The notes beneath the pieces are model-generated. The model ran no database searches, had not been told where the DNA came from, and saw only the letters and a program-made list of their open reading frames with translations. Positions 43,574 to 51,463 of a stretch of DNA of 64,000 nucleotides are shown one piece after another. The number at the start of each line of letters is the position of its first letter. Position 1 is the stretch's first letter. The stretch comes from Salsuginibacillus kocurii DSM 18087. Its GTDB lineage: Bacteria > Bacillota > Bacilli > Bacillales > Marinococcaceae. The position numbers and the translations under genes were made by a program. The DNA is taken from NCBI RefSeq assembly GCF_000377705.1, contig NZ_KB898626.1:110527-174526 (forward strand), written 5' to 3'.

Positions 43574-45007
43574 ATGTTAAAAAAGTACCCGTTTCGTGTA
43601 GGTTTGGCTGTCTTGTTTATATGTATTGTTGTCGCTACGTTAGCGGCATATTTTAAACCACTGCCACCGGGTCTTTCCTATGAAGGAGAACTGCGTGAGG
43701 TGGAACAAGTTGATTTTTTATTTAACCGATCTCTTCCTACAGAATCAGGAGGAGCGATTGATTTTGAAGACGATATTTATGTTCATCTCTTTCAAGCGAT
43801 TGAAGAGGCGGAATCTTTCATCGTGCTGGACATGTTTTTAATAAATAGCAATACCAATGGTGAAAGTCCTTATCCTAATGGGAAGTACCCTCCACTTAGT
43901 AACGAAGTCAAGGAGGCGTTACTTGAAAAAAAGGAACGGGATCCCCATGTTGACATCGTGGTAATCACGGACCCGATCAACACCAGTTATAATTCCCACT
44001 CTTTGCCGATTTTAACCAACTTACAAGAAGCGGGAATAGAAACAGTACTTACGAATTTAGATCCTTTACAAGATCCCAACCCCCTGTATTCGGGGATTTG
44101 GCGCATGTTTATCCAATGGTTCGGACAAGAAGGTAAGGGGTGGATCCCCAATCCATTCGGTAATGAAGCACCTGCTATGACATTGCGCTCAGGCCTCATG
44201 CTTCTAAACGCAAAAGCCAATCACCGTAAAGTCGTTGTAACAGACCAGACAGCGATTGTTTCTTCGGCAAACGTGAATGATAAAAGTTATTACTTTACAA
44301 ATGCAGGATTTCAAGTGTACGGCGAGATAGTAGAAGATATTGTGGCTGCCGAACAAGCTGTTCTTAACTTTTCCGGCGGACCTCAGCTTGAACAAATGGA
44401 GTCAACACCACAAGAGGCGGGGGACTATAAGGTTCAAGTTCTTACAGAGAGTAAAAACTTTGAACGGGTGCTCAGCATGTTAGAAGGAGCAGGAGTGGGC
44501 GAGGAAGTTTGGATTGGAATGTTTTATGTATCTGATCGGGCTATCATTGACGCTATTTTGGAGGCTTCAGAGCGTGGGGCAAAAGTGAGGATGATTCTTG
44601 ACCCGAATACTCATGTATTTGGCCTCTCCGACTTTGGCATGCCTAATCCCCCCGTGGCAAAAGAAATGTTGGCTAAGGATGACGGAGAGCTAGAAATACG
44701 CTGGTATAATTCGGACAAACAGCAATTTCATGTAAAAATGATGGCAGTTTTTTCAAACAATGACGCCAAAATGCTTGCTGGTTCAGCGAACTTTTCTGCT
44801 CCCAATATGGAAAACCGGAATTTGGATATGAACCTTTATGTGGAAAGCAGCAGTGATGCTGAAGCGGCAGAAGACGTTAAGGCGTGGTTTGAAGAGATGT
44901 GGACAAACGATGCCCAGCCATACACATTCAACTATGAAACATATGAGGCTTCTGATTCGTTCTGGAGTGAGCTTCTTTATCGTCTACAAAAAAGACTGAA
45001 TGTATGA
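43574..45007 (+). CDS. Membrane-anchored phospholipase D-like protein
   Basis: The 477-residue protein has one N-terminal transmembrane helix (about 8-27), so most of it should face outside. Two PLD half-domains follow. The first has a full HxK-x4-D motif at His217 (HRKVVVTD) with SSANVND. The second has FHVKMMAV at His386, keeping His and Lys but with Phe at the usual Asp position, followed by GSANFSAPN. Such proteins are cardiolipin synthase-like or phosphatidyl-transferring enzymes. The missing Asp and the long insert between domains argue against a standard ClsA. It is monocistronic. Confidence 0.78.
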   Translation: MLKKYPFRVGLAVLFICIVVATLAAYFKPLPPGLSYEGELREVEQVDFLFNRSLPTESGGAIDFEDDIYVHLFQAIEEAESFIVLDMFLINSNTNGESPYPNGKYPPLSNEVKEALLEKKERDPHVDIVVITDPINTSYNSHSLPILTNLQEAGIETVLTNLDPLQDPNPLYSGIWRMFIQWFGQEGKGWIPNPFGNEAPAMTLRSGLMLLNAKANHRKVVVTDQTAIVSSANVNDKSYYFTNAGFQVYGEIVEDIVAAEQAVLNFSGGPQLEQMESTPQEAGDYKVQVLTESKNFERVLSMLEGAGVGEEVWIGMFYVSDRAIIDAILEASERGAKVRMILDPNTHVFGLSDFGMPNPPVAKEMLAKDDGELEIRWYNSDKQQFHVKMMAVFSNNDAKMLAGSANFSAPNMENRNLDMNLYVESSSDAEAAEDVKAWFEEMWTNDAQPYTFNYETYEASDSFWSELLYRLQKRLNV

Positions 45008-45162
45008 GTAGTAGCTCGTGTGCTACTTGCTGTTTTGCATTCATGCTTCTCCATGCTCTTTAGGTGTGCATTCCCTACCGGCTCAAGCCTAAAATACTGG
45101 ACGGGCTGTTTTTTCTTCGTTAAAGTAGGGTAAAGAAGTAGTGGTGAAAAGAGGTGGATGAA

Positions 45163-45579
45163 TTGAATAACCCAGTCGGTTTTTGGCGCAGGTTTGCTGC
45201 GGTGTTACTTGATAGTCTATTGATAGTGGCTGTTATATTTATCTTTGCCCTGATCGTATTTGGAGAATTTGCGGCTGAAGAGTTCACGCTGCAATTATTT
45301 GAAACAGGGTTAACGATCATATATCTTTTTATTCTGCCGCCGCTATGGTATGGCTATACGGTAGGAAAGCGTCTGTTGGGTATACGGATTGTTAAAGTGG
45401 ATGGATCCAATGTGTCCTTTGGTACTATGCTTTTAAGACATTTCCTCGGTGGTATTGTTTATGTGATCACTTTATTGATGGGAGTGCTCGTTTCAGCCTT
45501 TATGATTGGCCTGCGTAAGGACAGGCGTGCCCTCCATGATTTCATTGCCAATACGTACGTGACGACAGATAAGCCGTAA
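45163..45579 (+). CDS. RDD-family membrane protein
   Basis: A 138-residue protein with three hydrophobic segments and the RDD signature: GFWRRFAAVLLDSLLI with Arg and Asp in helix 1, then TVGKRLLGIRIVKVDG and the C-terminal DRRALHDFIANTYV. RDD proteins are small membrane proteins; some act as Na+/H+ antiporters, which would suit a salt-adapted host, but most are uncharacterised. I choose the TTG at 45163 because GAGGTG lies 6 bp before it; an in-frame GTG lies 9 bp upstream. Confidence 0.82.
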   Translation: MNNPVGFWRRFAAVLLDSLLIVAVIFIFALIVFGEFAAEEFTLQLFETGLTIIYLFILPPLWYGYTVGKRLLGIRIVKVDGSNVSFGTMLLRHFLGGIVYVITLLMGVLVSAFMIGLRKDRRALHDFIANTYVTTDKP

Positions 45580-45586
45580 CCGCTGT

Positions 45587-45620
45587 AAAGCCTGGATACA
45601 CCTTGTGTCCAGGCTTTTAT
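45587..45620 (+). terminator. Terminator after the RDD gene
   Basis: AAAGCCTGGATACA pairs with TGTCCAGGCTTT (2-nt bulge) and is followed by TTATA. Confidence 0.78.
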
Positions 45621-45782
45621 AGGTCCCTCAAATGCATAGCATAAAATACTAGAGGGGCTGTACAAGAAAAGAGGAATTTGTGGTAAAATAAGGAAGTTGG
45701 AGTGAAAAGAGAAGGGTGACAAGTATTTACTTACAGGCCAAAAGGGCTGCTGCAACATCTCGCCGCCCGTTCTTGTAGGTCG

Positions 45783-46532
45783 CTACCTGCCAATTTCAGT
45801 GCTGTAAATAGCCAATGACTGCTCATTAAACGCAGGAGCAAATATGTTAGTATCCCAACTTAGCTGAGTTTGCATGAGGCCAAGACCATCTGCGCTGTAT
45901 TGCCCGATGACGCGCTGGACAGCCAGCAAGTCATAGACGCCATCGCCGTTAAAATCAATTGGATAGAGTTGGTTCAAACCAGATACCCACCCCTCTATCG
46001 GTGCTTTTAATTGACCGTTCTTAAGATAGATTTCTTTTAAATAAGCGGGTGGGCGCAGACTGATGTCAACGATAAAAGCAAGGTTAAGGGTGTTATTAAC
46101 CACGTGTACTTTAAAATCATCTTCGTAGTTCACTTGATACGTAAACATGTTGTCAAACCTTTCATTGTCAAACAGCAAGACCGGCTGATGATGTACAAAC
46201 GAATAGATCATATAATAGCTGTATCCCCCGCTGCCTCCTGATGCAATACTTATCATTACTTCCTCAACACCATTTCCAGTGAAGTCACCGAGAAACAAGC
46301 GAGGGTCATAGCCTTGATCATCAGGGAGGTCTACTATATATGAATAATGGCTCTGCCCATCTACCACGAGAAGTTTGATATTTTTTCGAAGCGGGCTGTC
46401 TGCTAGTGGTTCGCCAAGCAGATAGATGTGGTCGTTCATACTATCTCCAGAAACATCGCCTGTCGTCCATGTTAATACTGTCATGCTGCTGTCTAGGCTA
46501 GGTGTACTAGCTGTGTTTTGAAAATAATTCAT
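45783..46532 (-). CDS. FG-GAP/VCBS-like repeat protein
   Basis: A 249-residue protein with at least three calcium-binding-like Asp-rich loops: GDVSGDSMNDHIYLLG, GDFTGNGVEEVMISIASGGSGG and DFNGDGVYDLLAVQ. These are the marks of FG-GAP/VCBS beta-propeller blades. I see no signal peptide, so it may be cytosolic or released by another route such as the spore coat. AAAGGAG lies 6 bp before the ATG at 46532; a longer frame from a TTG is less likely. The function is unknown. Confidence 0.72.
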   Translation of the reverse strand: MNYFQNTASTPSLDSSMTVLTWTTGDVSGDSMNDHIYLLGEPLADSPLRKNIKLLVVDGQSHYSYIVDLPDDQGYDPRLFLGDFTGNGVEEVMISIASGGSGGYSYYMIYSFVHHQPVLLFDNERFDNMFTYQVNYEDDFKVHVVNNTLNLAFIVDISLRPPAYLKEIYLKNGQLKAPIEGWVSGLNQLYPIDFNGDGVYDLLAVQRVIGQYSADGLGLMQTQLSWDTNIFAPAFNEQSLAIYSTEIGR

Positions 46533-46652
46533 AAATGCTCCTTTCAATGTAGAGGTTTTCTAAACGGTTGCTTTTAAGTAAGGGAGGCTTCACTGCGTTG
46601 AAGGGCTTTGTCTTTTTTGCCGCGGGCGCTTCTTTAAATGTATTGATAGTTT

Positions 46653-46745
46653 GTCCATGGTCTTCCTATTCGCGGGTGAGCTGCGAACCTTTTCAGGCTA
46701 GCGCCCTGTGTATTCTCCTCAGGCCCGCTTAGCACGCAGGAAGGT
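46653..46745. repeat. Dispersed structured repeat, copy 1
   Basis: The segment from TCCATGGTCTTCCT to CGCAGGAAGG matches 48089-48180 at most conserved blocks (CCATGGTCTTCCT, GCGGGTGA, GGCTAG, AGGC-CGCTT). It can fold with CGGGTGAGC opposite GCTTAGC. The rest of the gene-free stretch 46533-47060 shows nothing I can support. Confidence 0.65.
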
Positions 46746-47060
46746 TGGCCATTCTTGGGGTAGCACCGCTTCTTATCAACAGCATTCTTTATCAGAATCT
46801 TTAAACAGCCAAGTTTCATAGCTAGGTTATAGTCTATGCAAGTTAGTGGACGGAAAGGACTCTTTACGTTAATTAGTTGGAGAAGGACTTAAGCATGAGA
46901 TGCTAGTCTTGTACAAAAGCGGGGTAAGCAAGTATTGCGGGGGCTGGCGCTGCTTAGCTTTAGGTCCTAACTACTTTCTATGTGAAATGGGTTACATGCA
47001 TCTGTAGATTCTTACATAATAAAAAAAGGAGTAGCGGGGAAGGAAATGGGGGAGCGGAAA

Positions 47061-47966
47061 ATGAAGGTTGTTAAGGCTGTTCTTTTAACTATTTTAGTCG
47101 CGGTGTGTGCAGCTTGCACAGACGGTCAAAAAACGGCAGAGCCAGAACATGAAGGCGTCTTTTATAAAGTAGAAGAGGGAGAGCAAACGGTATACTTATT
47201 CGGCTCAATTCATATTGGAGAAGAAAGAATGTATCCGCTTGATGACGTAATCGAAGAGCGGTTTGAAGAAGCAGACCGACTAGCAGTGGAAGTAAATATC
47301 AGCGATTACGAAACGGATCAAGAAATTACGAATCAACTGATGTCAGCTGGTTTATATCAAGGAGAGGAGCGTCTTTCTGATTATTTACCTGAAGAAACGT
47401 TTGAGCACTTGTTAGAAGAGCTCAGCTTCATGCCCGGGCAGGAGGATATGATTGATCAATTTCAGCCATGGCTTGCTACACTGATGCTTACTCAGCAAGC
47501 TGTTATGACAACGGAGTTTGACCCGGATTTTGGGGTGGACCAATATTTTCTTGAGCAGGCAAGTGATCAGGACATACCAATTGATAGTCTCGAAGACATT
47601 GAGGACCAAATTAACATGTTCACTCAAACGCCTCAGGATGAACAAATTAAGGAGCTGGAGTTGACGCTTCAAGATATGGATGGAGCGAGTGAAGCGCTGG
47701 AAGATCTTCAGCAGATTTGGCTTGATGGGAATGAAGAAGCGATTGAAGAAATGCGAGACCAGGATGGGGAAACGGCCACACATGATACGCTCGCGCTTGA
47801 TGAACGTGATGCACATATGGCTGCAGAAATTATAAATTATCTTGAAGAAGACAACGAGGAAACTACGTTTGTCGTAGTTGGCGCCATGCACTTAGTAGGT
47901 GAAAATAGCATTGTTGACCAGTTGGAGCAACACAATTTTAAGGTGACCGTGCCGAGTGATGACTAA
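47061..47966 (+). CDS. TraB/GumN-family lipoprotein
   Basis: A 301-residue protein with a lipobox (VCAAC) after a short hydrophobic signal, so it should be anchored on the outer face of the membrane. The TraB/GumN (TIKI-like) domain starts with VYLFGSIHIGEERMYPLDD, where Gly-Ser-x-His is conserved, continues with RLAVEVNISDYE, and ends with TTFVVVGAMHLVGENSIVDQL. TIKI relatives in animals are metalloproteases; bacterial activity is unproven. The protein is strongly acidic. I choose the ATG at 47061, which has GGGGAG 6 bp upstream. Confidence 0.83.
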   Translation: MKVVKAVLLTILVAVCAACTDGQKTAEPEHEGVFYKVEEGEQTVYLFGSIHIGEERMYPLDDVIEERFEEADRLAVEVNISDYETDQEITNQLMSAGLYQGEERLSDYLPEETFEHLLEELSFMPGQEDMIDQFQPWLATLMLTQQAVMTTEFDPDFGVDQYFLEQASDQDIPIDSLEDIEDQINMFTQTPQDEQIKELELTLQDMDGASEALEDLQQIWLDGNEEAIEEMRDQDGETATHDTLALDERDAHMAAEIINYLEEDNEETTFVVVGAMHLVGENSIVDQLEQHNFKVTVPSDD

Positions 47967-48088
47967 AGACTAAGCGGCTGAAATGCGACTTTGCATCTTG
48001 TTTCAACATGCAATTATAATTTTAAGCTGTGTTAGAAGAGCTGGTTGATTTTAAAATAGGATTTGTTAAAGCGTAGTGTAACCCATAT

Positions 48089-48180
48089 GGCCATGGTCTT
48101 CCTTGCTGCGGGTGATCTACAAGCCTTCTCGGGCTAGGCTCTTACGTGGTTTCGCCAGGCTCGCTTGGCCCGCAGAAGTG
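48089..48180. repeat. Dispersed structured repeat, copy 2
   Basis: This copy shares CCATGGTCTTCCT, GCGGGTGA-CT, CCTT-TC-GGCTAG and AGGC-CGCTT-GC with copy 1. TGCGGG at the left pairs with CCCGCA at the right, and AGCC pairs with GGCT inside. It lies in the gene-free stretch 47967-48410, where I see no gene. Confidence 0.65.
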
Positions 48181-48410
48181 TCGATCATTTCGGTATATCA
48201 TATGGTCGTTAAATAACGTCCTTTAATAATCTTGAAAAAGGTAAAGTTTTTAATTACTAGAGATGGACGTTTTCACCACAGGCTCAAGAACAACAGCGGT
48301 TTAATCTTCACTCCGGTTGGTGGTTTCGCCTTGTAGCTACTTAGGTTTCCCCCACTAATACGTCCGTTTGCGACACCAGCATTAATAAATAGCTAAGAGG
48401 AGCATGAACG

Positions 48411-48896
48411 ATGGTGATACGAGAAGCTACAGAAAACGATACAAACATTATTCAACAGATCACTCGGGAAGCGTTTTGGGAAGCGAGGCATTTAAAGCCT
48501 GTGACTGGAGCACTGAAGGAAAAGGAAGAAGAGATTTTTCAGTTTTTAAAAGAAGAGCATCAAGCAGCTTTTCTCGGTACGGATCATCATGAGCCAGTCG
48601 CAGCCCTTCGTTGTACATTAAAAGAGAATGAGCTTTATTTATCACGACTTGCGGTACGGCCGGCAGCACGAGGTCTTGGCTGGGGCAACGCGCTGCTGCT
48701 ACATGCAGAAGCGAAAGCCAGGGCACACCGGAAGTCTTTTATGAGTTTAAAAGTGCGGAAAGATGAAGAAAAACATGTCCCCCGCTATCAACATTTAGGT
48801 TATGACATTACTGCAGAACGGACAATTACACGTTTTGATGGGGGAAAGATTGCTATTTTTGAAATGCATAAGACCTTGCCAGTAGGTGATAGCTGA
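48411..48896 (+). CDS. GNAT acetyltransferase
   Basis: A 161-residue GNAT-fold protein with the N-terminal IREATENDTNIIQQITREAFW. The acetyl-CoA signature is LYLSRLAVRPAARGLGWGNALLLHAEAKA (R-x-x-G-x-G/A). The substrate is unknown. Its stop codon overlaps the start of the next gene (TGATG), a deoxyribosyltransferase-like/GNAT fusion, so translation is probably coupled and the two acetyltransferases may act in one pathway. GAGGAG lies 11 bp before the ATG, a little far. Confidence 0.82.
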   Translation: MVIREATENDTNIIQQITREAFWEARHLKPVTGALKEKEEEIFQFLKEEHQAAFLGTDHHEPVAALRCTLKENELYLSRLAVRPAARGLGWGNALLLHAEAKARAHRKSFMSLKVRKDEEKHVPRYQHLGYDITAERTITRFDGGKIAIFEMHKTLPVGDS

Positions 48897-49705
48897 TGAA
48901 GGTGATCACATTGTGTGGTTCCACTCGTTTCAAATCCCAATTCGAAGAAATGAACGAAAGCTTAACGCGGGCAGGGCATATAGTTCTGAGCGTTGGTTTT
49001 TTTGAGAAAGCGGAAGCCAAGCTTGTCTCAGCTGAAGAACTAGATACATTTCGCCGCATTCATTTTAAAAAAATAGATATGGCAGATGAAATCTTTGTGA
49101 TTGATGTGAATGAGTATGTAGGAGAAAGTACGCGTGATGAAATCGAGTATGCGACTCGTAGTGGCAAAAAAGTTCATTATTATTCGGAATGGAAGGAAGC
49201 TGAACGTTCGCAAAAGAATCGTTCCAAGGCAGCTTCGATCGAAATTCAGCCGACAAGAGATCCATTCATTTTAAGTGAGATTAATAAAGAAGTTCACCAG
49301 CTTCATGAAACGTGGCATCCAGAACGTTTCAAATCCTATAACCGTGCTGACACGGTCACTTTTTTCAAACAAATGATGGCTACTTCTGTGATGACTTTCT
49401 TCTTAGCGGTACAAGCGGGGAAGCCGCTGGGTTATCTTTGGTTTGAGCAGCGCGCTTATCATGAAAACAGCTTTAAACAAAGTTTTGCTTCCCTTTACGT
49501 ACACCAGATCTGTGTTAAGGAAGGTGTCAAACAGCAAGGTGTTGGCAAGATGCTCATGCAAGAAGTTGAACAATTGGCCATCCGGGACGGGATCGATCGA
49601 ATTGAACTTGATGTCTGGGTGAAAAACGAGAGTGCGCGCGCTTTTTATGAAGCACTTGGTTATGAACCAATCCGCCAGGTGATGAGTAAGACAATGAACA
49701 ACTAA
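48896..49705 (+). CDS. Nucleoside 2-deoxyribosyltransferase-like domain fused to a GNAT domain
   Basis: The 269-residue protein has two domains. Residues 1-100 resemble the nucleoside 2-deoxyribosyltransferase/DUF4406 fold: ITLCGSTRFKSQFEEM at the start and NEYVGESTRDEIEYATRSGKKVHYY, with a Glu in the position of the usual nucleophile. Residues 115-269 form a GNAT domain (LYVHQICVKEGVKQQGVGKMLMQEVEQLA, VKNESARAFYEALGYEP). The first domain usually handles nucleosides or nucleotides in phages and bacteria, so the fusion suggests acetylation linked to a nucleotide-type compound. I know of no defined pathway for it. It is co-translated with another GNAT gene. Confidence 0.8.
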   Translation: MKVITLCGSTRFKSQFEEMNESLTRAGHIVLSVGFFEKAEAKLVSAEELDTFRRIHFKKIDMADEIFVIDVNEYVGESTRDEIEYATRSGKKVHYYSEWKEAERSQKNRSKAASIEIQPTRDPFILSEINKEVHQLHETWHPERFKSYNRADTVTFFKQMMATSVMTFFLAVQAGKPLGYLWFEQRAYHENSFKQSFASLYVHQICVKEGVKQQGVGKMLMQEVEQLAIRDGIDRIELDVWVKNESARAFYEALGYEPIRQVMSKTMNN

Positions 49706-49776
49706 AGGCAGCTAACTGCTGCGTGTATCGGCTGCTTTAACGTATGAATTGTGAACATAAAAAAATTAAGTATCCT

Positions 49777-49823
49777 CCCGCTGGCATCCGTTTAGTCGGA
49801 GCACTCATTCCAGCGGGTTTTTT
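49777..49823 (+). terminator. Terminator after the GNAT pair
   Basis: CCCGCTGG pairs with CCAGCGGG around a 25-nt loop and is followed by six T. Confidence 0.82.
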
Positions 49824-49923
49824 ACGGTTCTTTCCCTGGTGGTATCTGTTTACTAAGGTATGGGCAAAGCGATGTCTCATCTCATATGTGAAGTCTTAAA
49901 AAAATTTAATATATAACTTGTTT

Positions 49924-50187
49924 GAATCCATGTCATCATGACGTTTTATGAGTAATAAAACGAATGCTATATATTTTTTATTTACTATACGGAATGTAAA
50001 AAGTGACTGAAACGTAAGACGGCGACTCCCAGAGGATCATGCGCAGTCTGAAGATCCACTTGTTCGATGATTTTACATCGAACAAGTTAGCTGAAGACAA
50101 GCCCTTGGGAAAGCGTCTGTCTGACAGTGAAGGTCACCTTCATTAGTCGGGTCTTCACATCTTATGTTAAATGATGAAATTGATTTA
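49924..50187. mobile_element. MITE-like element, copy 1
   Basis: The terminal inverted repeats are GAATCCATGTCATCAT (left) and ATGATGAAATTGATTT (right). The interior is about 80% identical to 54366-54627 and holds a strong hairpin (ACTTGTTCGATG with CATCGAACAAGT) and an outer TCCC/GGGA pairing. No protein is encoded. It lies directly upstream of the peroxiredoxin gene and fills most of the gap 49706-50288. Confidence 0.7.
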
Positions 50188-50288
50188 TTTTCTGAAATAA
50201 TCAAAATTTCCTCTTGTAATATTTCTGATTTATATATACAATATCTATAAATCATATAAATTTACTATGAATTGAAGGAGGAAACAGC

Positions 50289-50951
50289 ATGAGTCAAGTA
50301 GATACACAAGCACAAACTGCAGTTAGCCTGCCGCGAATTGGGGACGATGCCCCGCAATTCGAAGTAAATACGACGCAAGGACCGGTTTCTTTAAGTGATT
50401 ACAAAGGAAAATGGTTGCTTTTATTTTCGCATCCAGCCGATTTCACTCCTGTTTGCACAACTGAATTGATCGGTTTTCAAAATATTTATCCGCGTCTAAA
50501 AGAAAAGAATACTGAACTGCTTGGTTTAAGTGTAGACAGCGTGCAATCACACATTGCCTGGGTTCGCAATATCGAAGAAAAAAGTGGCGTACGCATTGAG
50601 TATCCAATCATTGCTGACTCCAGCCGTCAAGTGGCAACGCAATACGGCATGATTCACCCAAATGAAAGCCAAACGGAAACAAACCGTGCTGTATTTGTCA
50701 TTGATGATCAGCAAAAAATTCGTGCCATTATCTATTATCCGCTAACAACAGGTCGTAACCTTGACGAAATCGAGCGTTTAGTAACTGCCTTGCAGACTAC
50801 AACCAATGAGCAAGTGCCAACTCCAGCAGATTGGACACCAGGTGACCAGGTTGTTGTACCACCGCCAAAAACGCAGCAAGAAGCAGAAGAGCGTTTAAAA
50901 GATGAGTCCATAGATATTACCGATTGGTACTTGAGCAAAAAGAATCTTTAA
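50289..50951 (+). CDS. 1-Cys peroxiredoxin (Prx6-like)
   Basis: A 220-residue thiol peroxidase that reduces H2O2 and organic hydroperoxides. The active site is HPADFTPVCTTE, with peroxidatic Cys56 as the only cysteine in the protein, so it must be a 1-Cys enzyme needing an external thiol. The C-terminal dimerisation domain (residues 160-220) is of Prx6 length, longer than AhpC. ProThr and catalytic Arg positions are normal (the latter in TETNRAVFVID). AAGGAGG precedes the ATG. It lies just before the arsR gene and might support the flavoprotein there. Confidence 0.92.
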   Translation: MSQVDTQAQTAVSLPRIGDDAPQFEVNTTQGPVSLSDYKGKWLLLFSHPADFTPVCTTELIGFQNIYPRLKEKNTELLGLSVDSVQSHIAWVRNIEEKSGVRIEYPIIADSSRQVATQYGMIHPNESQTETNRAVFVIDDQQKIRAIIYYPLTTGRNLDEIERLVTALQTTTNEQVPTPADWTPGDQVVVPPPKTQQEAEERLKDESIDITDWYLSKKNL

Positions 50952-50965
50952 TAGGTCAATGACTT

Positions 50966-50995
50966 ATCCCCTGGAAAAAACCAGGGGATTTTTGC
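50966..50995 (+). terminator. Terminator after the peroxiredoxin gene
   Basis: ATCCCCTGG pairs perfectly with CCAGGGGAT over AAAAAA, followed by TTTTGC. Confidence 0.88.
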
Positions 50996-51028
50996 TTGCT
51001 TGTTTTTATAAAAAGATGTACACTATAT

Positions 51029-51050
51029 ATATCAAAAAAAATTGATGTAT
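51029..51050 (+). promoter_or_regulatory. ArsR-type operator 1
   Basis: ATATCAAAAAAAATTGATGTAT is an imperfect palindrome centred on an A-run, 32 bp before the arsR start. The same ATCAA-An-TTGAT core recurs before the flavoprotein gene. Confidence 0.65.
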
Positions 51051-51081
51051 AGTATTCACTTCAATGAGAGGAGAATGAAAG

Positions 51082-51414
51082 GTGGAGCTTGAAATTAATC
51101 AGCAATCATCTGCTAACTCGCCAAACGAGCAAACTTTTGAACGATACGCCACTCAGTTTAAAGCCTTATCCGATGCTAGGCGTTTAAAACTTATGCATGA
51201 GTTGACCTTAAAAGGCGAAGTTTGTGTATGTGACCTCAGCAGCATCATGGACCTTCCACAATCCAAGTTGTCTTATCACTTGAAGCTGCTTATGGATGCT
51301 GAGCTGATTACCCGCACCAAGCATGGAACGTGGCATTATTACCAACTTAACGAAGAAACTGTTAACCACTTGCTTTCCCCAGAACTTTGCTGTTTATTCC
51401 GGCCGAGCCGCTAA
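51082..51414 (+). CDS. ArsR-family metalloregulator
   Basis: A 110-residue winged-helix repressor. The metal-sensing helix has GEVCVCDLS with Cys48 and Cys50, the classical arsenite/antimonite site of ArsR proteins. The recognition helix is QSKLSYHLKLLMDAELI. A further CC pair sits near the C-terminus (SPELCCLF) and might serve as extra ligands. It starts at GTG after GAGGAG. Matching palindromes before this gene and before the flavoprotein gene suggest that it controls both. Confidence 0.9.
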   Translation: MELEINQQSSANSPNEQTFERYATQFKALSDARRLKLMHELTLKGEVCVCDLSSIMDLPQSKLSYHLKLLMDAELITRTKHGTWHYYQLNEETVNHLLSPELCCLFRPSR

Positions 51415-51431
51415 CGATTTTTACGAACAAA

Positions 51432-51452
51432 ACATCAAAAAAATTTGATATA
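51432..51452 (+). promoter_or_regulatory. ArsR-type operator 2
   Basis: ACATCAAAAAAATTTGATATA in the arsR-flavoprotein gap repeats the core of operator 1, 12 bp before the flavoprotein start. Confidence 0.65.
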
Positions 51453-51463
51453 AGGAGAGGATC

